A stretch of 64,000 nt of DNA from Pseudobutyrivibrio ruminis (GTDB taxonomy: Bacteria > Bacillota > Clostridia > Lachnospirales > Lachnospiraceae), in assembly GCA_015057315.1 (NCBI GenBank), contig SVER01000002.1, forward strand, positions 62,001 through 126,000, read 5' to 3'. Positions 8,816 through 16,721 of the stretch are shown here, piece by piece. The notes under the pieces were generated by a model, which ran no database searches, had not been told where the DNA came from, and saw nothing but the letters and a program-made list of their open reading frames with translations. The position numbers and the translations under genes are program-made. How positions within the stretch are numbered: position 1 is the first letter of the stretch; each line of letters begins with the position of its first letter.

Positions 8816-10255
8816 ATGTCAAGTGTTATTAAAAATCCAAGAAATGGCTGTGCACTCCATGGTGCTTTACAGACAGTCCAAGAAATAAAAGGAGTAGTAC
8901 CAGTTGTTCATGCTAATGCAGGTTGTGGTGTAATCAATTATTTGGCAAATTCAAATGCTTCAGGCGGTAACTCAAAGTTTTCAGGTTATTCTATTCCAGG
9001 AACAGCAGCTCAGGAGAGACATGTTATTTTTGGAGGAGCATCTAGACTTAGAGAGCAAATTAAAAACACTATTAAGGTTGTTAGCGGTGATTTGTACGTT
9101 ATTTTAAATAGCTGTGAGTCAGCCATGGTAGGTGATGATGTAGATGCCATGACCAGAGAAATCGTCGAGCAGGGGGAGCCAGTTGTAGACACTCTTGTAG
9201 CTGGTTTTAATGGCGGTACACATTTTGGATACGAGCATGTACTTGCTGACATTTTTAAGTCAATTGATCAGGTTAAGCATGCAGAGGATGCCAAGAATCC
9301 TAAGCTTGTAAATGTTTTTGGAATCATCCCAGGCAAGGATCCATACTGGCAGGGAAATCTTGATGAGATTCAGAGAATTTTTGAAGGTTTTGGACTCGAA
9401 GCTAATTTGATTTTTGGTGCAAATGGAGATGCAGCTGATTTAAGCAATGCTAAAAATGCAGCTATTTCAATTGTATTTTCAAGGTGGGGGGAGCTTCCAG
9501 CAAAAGTTCTAAATGAAAAGTATGACATTCCTGTACTTTTAAGACCTTCATTACCAGTAGGTGTAGAGGATATTAAGGATTTAGCAAAAGCTTTAATTGG
9601 TAAATTAGATTTAGAAGAGGATAAAATCCAGTCCTTTATTGAAAAGGAAGAATCCTATGAGAGGAATCTCTTATATAGAGTAAGAGATGAAATTATAGAA
9701 AATGGTCTTTCTAAAAAGGCTATCATCGTAGGAGATGAAGAGCAGGCCGTTAGAATAGGCCGGTTCCTTAAGAACCAGGTAGGGGTAGAAATTGTAGGAA
9801 CCATTCTTACAGATGCCCTTAAAAAAGACGAAGAACATGAGACTGACAATGAAGAGATTTTAAAGAGCTTTTCAAACAATGTATATAAGTCAGTTGATCA
9901 AAAAGAGATAAATGACATCATTAGAGGTAGCAGACCAGAAGTTATCTTTGGAAGCTCTCTTGAAAAGGAGATTGCAAACAAGCTTGATATTCCACTTGTG
10001 GAAACATCATATCCAGTTTTCAATAAGCTTATTATCGGTAAGTCAAATGCAGGTGTTAGAGGCCTAGTATCTATCATCGAAGACTACTTTACAGTTGTAA
10101 GAGAATTTGAATATGAAAGAAAGCTTGAAATCCAAAAGTCTTTAAAGAATCTCAACAAAGAAATTTGGTACGAGAAAGGAGACGGCTATGGCAGAGTTAA
10201 AAGCAATAAAGGATTATATATACGAAAACAAGAGCTTGGTATTAGCAACGGTTGA
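8816..10255 (+). CDS. Nitrogenase component-1-like subunit with three conserved cysteines (NifK/NifD superfamily)
   Basis: Cys12 (NGCALHGA), Cys37 (NAGCGVINY) and Cys100 (LNSCESAMVGDDV) match the three P-cluster-type ligand positions, and HVIFGGASRLRE matches the conserved segment between them. No further cysteine exists in the 479 residues, so no FeMo-cofactor-type Cys ligand is available. Together with Cys76 of the preceding subunit this gives four ligands, enough for one bridging [4Fe-4S] cluster as in dark-operative protochlorophyllide reductase-like enzymes. The 3' end overlaps the next gene by 68 bases. Confidence 0.87.
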   Translation: MSSVIKNPRNGCALHGALQTVQEIKGVVPVVHANAGCGVINYLANSNASGGNSKFSGYSIPGTAAQERHVIFGGASRLREQIKNTIKVVSGDLYVILNSCESAMVGDDVDAMTREIVEQGEPVVDTLVAGFNGGTHFGYEHVLADIFKSIDQVKHAEDAKNPKLVNVFGIIPGKDPYWQGNLDEIQRIFEGFGLEANLIFGANGDAADLSNAKNAAISIVFSRWGELPAKVLNEKYDIPVLLRPSLPVGVEDIKDLAKALIGKLDLEEDKIQSFIEKEESYERNLLYRVRDEIIENGLSKKAIIVGDEEQAVRIGRFLKNQVGVEIVGTILTDALKKDEEHETDNEEILKSFSNNVYKSVDQKEINDIIRGSRPEVIFGSSLEKEIANKLDIPLVETSYPVFNKLIIGKSNAGVRGLVSIIEDYFTVVREFEYERKLEIQKSLKNLNKEIWYEKGDGYGRVKSNKGLYIRKQELGISNG

Positions 10256-10619
10256 TGAGGCAGGCAAGCCTCAGATTCGCCACATAGGTGGTTATACAAT
10301 TGATGGAAAAGATATTCTCTTTTCAACAGGCAAGGATACTGATAAGACTAGAGAAATTGCCAACAACAATAATGTAGCTCTTCTTTTCCAGCATGAGGGC
10401 CAGCAGGCGCTTAAGAATGTAACTTTATATGGTAAGGCAAGAAAGCTTGATGAGGAGGAAACAAAAAAGGCTGTTGATCTTATTAAAATAAGAAGACCTC
10501 AGCTTAGATACACTCCAGAGGCAAATATTATATATAGAGTTGAAAGTGAATCTGTAAAGGTTCTTGATTTCTCAAAGGAAGAGAGACAGGTTGTATTTCC
10601 AGCAAGTGAGTTAGCGTAG
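10188..10619 (+). CDS. Pyridoxamine 5'-phosphate oxidase-like flavin/split-barrel protein
   Basis: This 143-residue single-domain protein has the split-barrel pattern of the PNPOx-like family (VLATVDEAGKPQIRHIG, ILFSTGKDTDKTREIANNN, VTLYGKARKL). Members usually bind FMN or F420, or act as small redox proteins. It starts at ATG 10188 after GAAAGGAG and lies in another frame within the last 68 bases of the preceding subunit, so the two are translationally coupled. It could feed electrons to the NifH-like reductase or act on the product; both are inference. Confidence 0.82.
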   Translation: MAELKAIKDYIYENKSLVLATVDEAGKPQIRHIGGYTIDGKDILFSTGKDTDKTREIANNNNVALLFQHEGQQALKNVTLYGKARKLDEEETKKAVDLIKIRRPQLRYTPEANIIYRVESESVKVLDFSKEERQVVFPASELA

Positions 10620-10626
10620 GTAAGAA

Positions 10627-11328
10627 ATGAAAAATGTATTGGTAGTAAGTGCTTTGTCCCAAGAGACAGAGTACATCGAGGAATATTTAAAAGATAAAAA
10701 CGATTGGCTTAAGCAGAAGGATGGAGATTTTGTAAACATGATTCAAGATATCCATCTTTATGTAAAGGTCCTTGGAGTAGGCAAAGTAAATGCTGCCTTT
10801 CAGACAGCCGATGCCATTAGGGATACCAATCCTGATTTAATTGTAAATGTAGGAGTGGCAGGTGGATTGGCGGATGATTTAAAAAGAGGGTCTGTGGCTA
10901 TAGGAACAGATTATGTTCAGGTTGATATGAAGACACTTTTACCAGAAAACAGTCCTGTAATTGATTCTACACCGGAGCATATTGTTGATGGAATACTAGA
11001 GGTGGCAAAGGCTAATAATATTAGCTACAGGGCTGGCAGAATTGCCACAGGAGATTTTGTTTTATACGAAAGAAAAAAGAGAAGGGCAATAAAAAAAGAG
11101 TTTAATCCAATTGCCTTTGATATGGAAACAGCAGCTGTAGCCCAGGTAGCAACAGCAAAGAAAATTGATTTTGTTGGCATCAGAAGTTTTTCTGATATGG
11201 CAAACAAGAAAACAATAGGATTACTCAGTAAAAAAGATAAAGTTAATGAATCTGAAAAGAAGCTGAGAGAAGCGGTGTTTAAAATACCTGCAAAGTTAAT
11301 AATTGATTACTTGGTAACTACAAAATAA
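10627..11328 (+). CDS. mtnN: 5'-methylthioadenosine/S-adenosylhomocysteine nucleosidase family protein
   Basis: It cleaves adenine from MTA, SAH and (as known for the family) 5'-deoxyadenosine. The nucleoside phosphorylase-like fold shows in VNVGVAGGL, IATGDFV, AFDMETAAVAQVA (base/ribose-binding Met-Glu) and RSFSDMA, which carries the catalytic Asp. Length is 233 aa, as usual. It closes the operon that begins with metK and contains a radical SAM-like gene, so clearing 5'-deoxyadenosine made by that protein is an attractive role. Sequence differs somewhat from housekeeping Pfs (SFSD instead of AISD), so substrate preference is uncertain. Confidence 0.88.
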   Translation: MKNVLVVSALSQETEYIEEYLKDKNDWLKQKDGDFVNMIQDIHLYVKVLGVGKVNAAFQTADAIRDTNPDLIVNVGVAGGLADDLKRGSVAIGTDYVQVDMKTLLPENSPVIDSTPEHIVDGILEVAKANNISYRAGRIATGDFVLYERKKRRAIKKEFNPIAFDMETAAVAQVATAKKIDFVGIRSFSDMANKKTIGLLSKKDKVNESEKKLREAVFKIPAKLIIDYLVTTK

Positions 11329-11342
11329 AGACGACTGACTAG

Positions 11343-11381
11343 ACAACTAGAGGCCTAAATTAAGGCATCTAGTTGTTTTTT
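11343..11381 (+). terminator. Rho-independent terminator after mtnN
   Basis: ACAACTAGAGGCCT pairs with AAGGCATCTAGTTGT, followed by TTTTTT. The left flank plus arm is identical over 21 bases to the hairpin before metK. Operon 2 follows; the remaining 110 bases before it hold only a weak promoter candidate (TTGTCT, 17 bases, TAATAA) and no Rrf2-type operator. Confidence 0.92.
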
Positions 11382-11494
11382 CTATCTAGGGAGAAATTTA
11401 TGAAAAGTTATTTGAAATTATCATGTGGGGGAATAAGCCGGTGTTGTCTATTCATTCATACGTAACTAATAATTAAGCAAAAAAGGAGAATTTG

Positions 11495-12490
11495 ATGAAG
11501 ACAAAAATATTAAGCATACTGCTAGCAACGGCTTTGTTAGGAGCTCTTACAGGCTGTGGAACAGGTTCAGTAGCAGCAAAAGTAAATGAGACAAATGACA
11601 ATGGAAAAGAAGGTGAAAGCACTTTAAGGCTTGGAATACAACCTGGTGATTTATTAGATAATGTGGCTTTTGCAAAAGGCTTTTTTGATGAGGAAGGATT
11701 AAATGTAGAGGCCCAGGTATTTAGTTATGGCCCACCAATTGTAGAGGCTTTAACTTCAGGAGATTTGGACGTTGGTCTTATGGGAGATCAACCTGCATTT
11801 TCAGCAATTTCAAATGGCGTGCCTGTGGAAATTATTTCTGGTACACAGTCTTCTAATAAACGACATGGATTAATAGCAAGAGATGATTCAAATATTGAAT
11901 CTTTAGAGGATTTGAAAGGCAAAACTGTTTCTGTACCAGTTGGTTCAAATGCTCAGCCATTACTTTACATTTATCTTGAATCCGCAGGGTTGACAGAAGA
12001 TGATGTAGAGATTGTTAATCTTGGAGTTGTGGATGCTGAAACAAGTATTATTGCTGGCGATATTGATGCTGCTGTAGTGTATGAACCTCATTTCACATCA
12101 GTTGCAACAAAAGAAAATGGTGTTCATGTAGTTACTGATGCAGAAGGGTATAAAGACTATGTAAGTATAAGCATTGGAAGGGTTGACTATGATAAGGAAC
12201 ATCCAGAAGAATTAGCAAAGCTTTTAAGAGCATGGGATAAAGCAGCTAAATGGGCAAAAGAAAATCCCGAAGAAGCAGCTCAAATTGTTTATGATGCAGA
12301 TGGTACAAGTAAAGAAATTACACTTAATTTCATTTCAAATTCCGAAATAGGACCAGGATTAACTGAGAGTAGAGTTCAAGCATTATTAGATGGAAAAGAA
12401 CAATCTCTTAAATATGGTTTAATTGAAAATGACTATGATTTAAACGACTATATTAATTATGACTATCTTGAATTAGCTGGCTTACATTAG
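11495..12490 (+). CDS. Second ABC substrate-binding lipoprotein, SsuA/NrtA/TauA family
   Basis: The lipobox LTGC places the lipidated residue at Cys21. The mature part has TLRLGIQPGDLLDNVAFAKGFFDEEGL, DVGLMGDQPAFSAI and LEDLKGKTVSVPVGSNAQP, typical of sulfonate/nitrate-type binding proteins. I use ATG 11495, spaced well from AAAAGGAG, rather than the overlapping TTG at 11492 of the ORF track. It opens operon 2 and is only distantly similar to the binding protein at 1960, so the two importers may accept different substrates. Confidence 0.88.
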   Translation: MKTKILSILLATALLGALTGCGTGSVAAKVNETNDNGKEGESTLRLGIQPGDLLDNVAFAKGFFDEEGLNVEAQVFSYGPPIVEALTSGDLDVGLMGDQPAFSAISNGVPVEIISGTQSSNKRHGLIARDDSNIESLEDLKGKTVSVPVGSNAQPLLYIYLESAGLTEDDVEIVNLGVVDAETSIIAGDIDAAVVYEPHFTSVATKENGVHVVTDAEGYKDYVSISIGRVDYDKEHPEELAKLLRAWDKAAKWAKENPEEAAQIVYDADGTSKEITLNFISNSEIGPGLTESRVQALLDGKEQSLKYGLIENDYDLNDYINYDYLELAGLH

Positions 12491-12501
12491 GAGTGTTAGA
12501 T

Positions 12502-13284
12502 ATGAATACAGATTTTGGATTGAATAAACATCTAAAGTCGTTCCTATATGCGATATGGATACCTGCTATATTAGTAATTCTTTGGACTATTGGAAGTAAC
12601 ACAAGGGTATTAAATAATTCAATCTTTCCAACGCCTCAAAAACTGTTTGGGGCGTGGTATGAAATGATTATTAGCGGCAAATATTTAACTCATGTTATAT
12701 CAAGCTTTTCAAGGGTCATCAAAGGTTTTTTTGTAGGAAGTATATTAGGAATAACTTTAGGAACAATTATAGGTCTTTTTAGTAGTGCTAAAAAGTCCAC
12801 TGTTGCACTTATTGGTATGTTAAGACCTATTCCAGCGATTGCACTAATTCCGCTTTTTATTCTATCACTTGGAATAGGTGAGACATCGAAGGTTGCTGTA
12901 ATTGTACTTGGTAGCTTTTGGCCAATATTAATAAATACGATAGCTGGGCTTTCTACTACAGATCCTAAGCTACTTGAGGTGGGAACAATATTTGATAAGT
13001 CAAAAAGGCAGGTTCTTTTTAATATTATTTTCCCATCTGCAGCACCATATATATTCACTGGACTTAGACTTGGAGTTAGTAGCTCTTGGACTTGTGTGGT
13101 GGCAGCCGAGATGATTGCAGCTTCATCTGGCATTGGTTATTTAATTTCTTATGGACGAGAAATGGCTCAGCCAGCCACACTATTTATTGGAGTTTTTTCC
13201 ATGGGTTTATACGGACTTTTAATTGAACTGTTAGTAATCAATTTGCAAAAGAAAGCTATCTATTGGATACCAAACTCAAAGTAA
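12502..13284 (+). CDS. ABC transporter permease, SsuC/TauC-like (operon 2)
   Basis: About six membrane segments and an EAA loop (EVGTIFDKSKRQVLFNIIFPSAAP) identify the permease of the second importer. ATG 12502 lies eight bases after TTAGGAG; the ORF track's GTG at 12493 is inside that ribosome site. It shares strings such as RPIPxIAxIPLxIL and SSSWTCVVAAEMIAASSGIGY with the permease at 4930, showing paralogy. Confidence 0.9.
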   Translation: MNTDFGLNKHLKSFLYAIWIPAILVILWTIGSNTRVLNNSIFPTPQKLFGAWYEMIISGKYLTHVISSFSRVIKGFFVGSILGITLGTIIGLFSSAKKSTVALIGMLRPIPAIALIPLFILSLGIGETSKVAVIVLGSFWPILINTIAGLSTTDPKLLEVGTIFDKSKRQVLFNIIFPSAAPYIFTGLRLGVSSSWTCVVAAEMIAASSGIGYLISYGREMAQPATLFIGVFSMGLYGLLIELLVINLQKKAIYWIPNSK

Positions 13285-13296
13285 TAGGAGGACATT

Positions 13297-14067
13297 ATGA
13301 GTATTGAGATAAGAAATGTAAAAAAGGTGTTTCCTATAAAGAATTCAACTATTGAGGTACTAAAAAATGTCGATTTAAAAATCTCTGATGGAGAAATATT
13401 AAGTATAGTAGGCGGGAGTGGTTGTGGAAAAAGTACTTTACTTAGAATTATTTCTGGTTTGGATAATGCTACAGATGGGGAAGTAATAATCGATGGAAAA
13501 AAAGTAGATGGTTCTTCTAAGAAAGACATAGGTGTGGTCTTTCAAGAGCCAAGGCTTTTTCCTTGGAGTACAGTTGAGAAAAATATAGAATTTGGAATCA
13601 CAGATAAACTTACAAAAGAAGAGAAAAAAGAAAGGGTTAAGTATTACATTGATTTGGTAGGACTTACAGGTTTTGAAAAAGCGCTGCCACATCAATTATC
13701 AGGAGGTATGCAACAGCGAGTGAATATAGCGCGTTCACTTATCAATGAACCTAAGGCTCTTCTTTTGGATGAACCGTTTGGAGCACTTGATGCATTCACA
13801 AAAATAAATTTGCAAAATGAAGTACTGAAGATTTGGGAACAGAAAAAAACAACACTAATAATAGTAACACACGATATTGATGAGGCTATATACATGGGAA
13901 ATAGGGTTGTTGTTATGTCTAGCAAACCGGGGGTTGTAAAGAAAGAGATTCCAGTTGAATTACCTAGAAAACGAAATAGAACAGGTACTGATTTTGCATA
14001 TATTCGAAGAAAAATATATAAAGAATTTTTTGAAGAGACAGAAGAGTTAGCAGAGTACGTAATTTAA
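13297..14067 (+). CDS. ABC transporter ATP-binding protein, SsuB/TauB-like (operon 2)
   Basis: The 256-residue ATPase has [33 protein letters not shown] and [17 protein letters not shown]. Its C-terminal extension ([17 protein letters not shown]) parallels that of the ATPase at 5723. It energises the permease at 12502 and is followed 14 bases later by the second radical SAM-like gene. Confidence 0.93.
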   Translation: MSIEIRNVKKVFPIKNSTIEVLKNVDLKISDGEILSIVGGSGCGKSTLLRIISGLDNATDGEVIIDGKKVDGSSKKDIGVVFQEPRLFPWSTVEKNIEFGITDKLTKEEKKERVKYYIDLVGLTGFEKALPHQLSGGMQQRVNIARSLINEPKALLLDEPFGALDAFTKINLQNEVLKIWEQKKTTLIIVTHDIDEAIYMGNRVVVMSSKPGVVKKEIPVELPRKRNRTGTDFAYIRRKIYKEFFEETEELAEYVI

Positions 14068-14081
14068 GATGGAGGATAGTT

Positions 14082-15341
14082 ATGGCAGTAAAAAATGTTG
14101 AGCTTGATAAAGAGCTACTTGCTGAGATTCAGTTAAAAAATGAATTGCAGGTTTACGGAATTAATTTTCCACCTGATATTTTTAAAGACCTTGAGCTAGG
14201 AACAAAGTATAAGGAACAGGTAAATGTACTGTTCTCAAGTGATAGACATGCACATGTGGCATACAACTTCCCAGTTTGCGTAATCACACCAAAGGGAGGA
14301 TATCAAATACGGGTGGTATGGGACAAGAGCAGTCCATATACACTTAAGTATGAAGATGGAAGATTCTTTATTGAATATCAGGGAGCTATTGTTCTAGATA
14401 ATCTAAGCTTTGCTAAGAGAGCTAAGTATTACGACAAGAAGACATCTGATGGCACACTTATGAAGACTGTTGCTGTTGATTATGGTTATGGCCACATGTT
14501 TGTGTCATACAGTAATGAGTGCTTCCTTAAGGATAAGGGACTTGATTGCCTTTTCTGCAATATCAATGCTACAAAGGCACTCTATGGTGACCGTGATCAT
14601 GTTTCATGGAAGACACCAAAGCAGATTGCCGAGACTATTGCCGAAGGCTACAAAGAAGGCTTCAATAAGATGACTGTCAGCGGTGGATTTATTCCAGAGC
14701 GTCGTGAGGTAGAGTACTACATCGATGTGGCAGAGGCAATTCAGGAAGCTACTGGATTAGAGGACTTTAATGGAACAGCCTGCGTAGGTGCAACAAAGGA
14801 TTTTTCTGTTTTTGAAAACTATAAGCAGGCAGGATTTAGGACAATTGCCAGCAACATCGAAATATGGAATCCTAAGATGTTTGATGTAATTTGCCCAGGT
14901 AAGACAGAGTACTGCGGTGGTAGGGAAAACTGGATTAAAGCACTTTTATATGAGGTAGACGTATTTGGTAAATTCAATGTTCGTTCTACTATGGTATCTG
15001 GTATTGAGCCAAAGCAGGATACATTAGAAGGATTACAGTATCTTGTTGAGCATGGAATTGTTGCTCTTCCAAGCCAGTGGAATCCTAACTGTGGTTCTGC
15101 ACTTGAGGGTCATAGAACACCTAATGCTGAGTGGCACTGGGATGTTTTCGAGAAGGCAGTTGCCCTTTATAGAAATAATGGACTTACATGGCAGCAGTTT
15201 GCAGATGCTACAGCGGGCAGTGATTCTGTTGCTCATGACTTATTCAGATTATACGAGGGAATTCCTACAAGTGAAATTATAACAGGTACAAATCGTATAT
15301 TAACAGCAGAAGAGTTTATTGATGAGGCTATAGCTGTTTAA
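14082..15341 (+). CDS. Radical SAM-like protein with a CX8CX2C cysteine motif (paralogue 2)
   Basis: The 419 residues align along their length with the protein at 3753. The cysteine motif is unambiguous here: NECFLKDKGLDCLFCN, one Cys then eight residues then CX2C. The same flanking blocks recur (KMTVSGGFIPERREVEYY, FNGTACVGA, ICPGKTEYCGG, PSQWNPNCGSALEGHRTPN). It replaces its paralogue in an operon whose reductase is of the dehydratase type, so the protein seems linked to the importer/substrate rather than to nitrogenase-like subunits. Function unknown. Confidence 0.76.
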   Translation: MAVKNVELDKELLAEIQLKNELQVYGINFPPDIFKDLELGTKYKEQVNVLFSSDRHAHVAYNFPVCVITPKGGYQIRVVWDKSSPYTLKYEDGRFFIEYQGAIVLDNLSFAKRAKYYDKKTSDGTLMKTVAVDYGYGHMFVSYSNECFLKDKGLDCLFCNINATKALYGDRDHVSWKTPKQIAETIAEGYKEGFNKMTVSGGFIPERREVEYYIDVAEAIQEATGLEDFNGTACVGATKDFSVFENYKQAGFRTIASNIEIWNPKMFDVICPGKTEYCGGRENWIKALLYEVDVFGKFNVRSTMVSGIEPKQDTLEGLQYLVEHGIVALPSQWNPNCGSALEGHRTPNAEWHWDVFEKAVALYRNNGLTWQQFADATAGSDSVAHDLFRLYEGIPTSEIITGTNRILTAEEFIDEAIAV

Positions 15342-15353
15342 TAGAGGAAAAAT

Positions 15354-16709
15354 ATGATATCTGATATGACAAAGGGAGATACATATAAAGTATTATTTAA
15401 GTTTTCTTTGTTCATAGCTGCTGGAAATATGCTCCAGCAGCTATATAATTTGGCTGATTTTTATATACTTGGTCGATATGCAGGAGTCAGTGCAATGGCA
15501 GCTGTAGGTGCTGCCAGTAATTCTGTTGTATTACTAATCAATGTAGCTGTTGGAATGAATATGGGCACCAATGTGGTTATTGCCACTTCTTTTGGTAAAA
15601 GGAGTATGCAACAAGTTAAAAATGGAATAAAAACAGGAATGCTCATGGCAACGGTCATTGGTATTGCATTTACAGTGCTTGGAATTGTATTTACAAGATG
15701 GATATTACTTGTAACTAATACCCCAATAGAACTTTTAGAAGAAGCAAATACGTATTTACAAATTTATTTTTATGGTTTAGTATTTCTCTTTTTATTCAAC
15801 ATAATTATTGCTATCTCTCAGGCTTTAGGAGATTCAAAAACTTCTTTTTGTTCATTAATAATATCAGCAATAATAAATATTATTCTTGATATTTACCTGG
15901 TTAAGTATCGTAACTTAGGGGTTAAAGGTGCGGCTATAGCTACAGTTATATCTGAAATAATATGTTTGCTTTTTGGAGTAGTAATGCTGGTTAAACTCTT
16001 GTGTCAAATGGATGGAACACAAGTGTATAAATATGATTTTAAGGAGCAGGAGAAGATAATAAACGAGAGTATACCTGCTGTATTGCAAAGAAGTGTTATT
16101 GCTATTGGTGTTACCTTGATGCAATCACTTATAAATCGTTATGGAATAAATATTATGGCAGGGTACACGGCTGCTACAAAGCTATTTAGTATAGTTTCTT
16201 TGCCTGTAATGGATATAGGCAATGCTGTAACAATATTTACTGCTCAAAATATGGGAGCAAATAAAAAAAGTAGGGTTAAAGAAGGAATATTAGCAGCTAT
16301 TGTTTTGGATATCTTTTTTTCAATTTTTATTCTTATATTGGTATTTGGATTTGGAAGACAGATAATAACTTTTTTTATTTCAAGCCGCAGCAACTTAGAA
16401 GCTATTGAATTTGGCATTAGATACATACGAATTACATGTGTATTTCAGATAATTCAGGGAATACTTCAAGTGTATAACGGGGTTATTAGAGGGGCATCTG
16501 ATGTGAGAGGTTTTATGGGAAGCTTTACGTTAAACCTTTTTGCTAGAGTCGCATGTGGATACGCCTTAGCTTATTTCCTTGGATTAAGATACATACCTTA
16601 TGCCTGGCCAGTGGGCTGGGCTGTTGGGTTGGCAACTGGTTATATGAGATATGCAAAGTTATTTCAAAATGCCAGAACCCCAACTGTTGAAAGCAAAAAT
16701 AATAGATGA
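15354..16709 (+). CDS. MATE-family efflux transporter
   Basis: The 451-residue protein has about twelve membrane segments and the MATE pattern in its first half (FIAAGNMLQQLYNLADFYILGRYAG, AAVGAASNSVVLLINVAVGMNMG) and a repeat after residue 230. It should export a cationic or amphipathic compound by Na+ or H+ antiport. In operon 2, twelve bases from its neighbours, it may remove a by-product of the imported substrate; that is inference from position only. Confidence 0.92.
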   Translation: MISDMTKGDTYKVLFKFSLFIAAGNMLQQLYNLADFYILGRYAGVSAMAAVGAASNSVVLLINVAVGMNMGTNVVIATSFGKRSMQQVKNGIKTGMLMATVIGIAFTVLGIVFTRWILLVTNTPIELLEEANTYLQIYFYGLVFLFLFNIIIAISQALGDSKTSFCSLIISAIINIILDIYLVKYRNLGVKGAAIATVISEIICLLFGVVMLVKLLCQMDGTQVYKYDFKEQEKIINESIPAVLQRSVIAIGVTLMQSLINRYGINIMAGYTAATKLFSIVSLPVMDIGNAVTIFTAQNMGANKKSRVKEGILAAIVLDIFFSIFILILVFGFGRQIITFFISSRSNLEAIEFGIRYIRITCVFQIIQGILQVYNGVIRGASDVRGFMGSFTLNLFARVACGYALAYFLGLRYIPYAWPVGWAVGLATGYMRYAKLFQNARTPTVESKNNR

Positions 16710-16721
16710 AAGGAGTTAAAA

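Noticed and set aside
6526-10255. True nitrogenase (nifHDK) and N2 fixation
   Set aside because: Only four of the required P-cluster cysteines exist over both subunits, no FeMo-cofactor Cys/His context is seen, and no nifE/N/B genes are present in the window.
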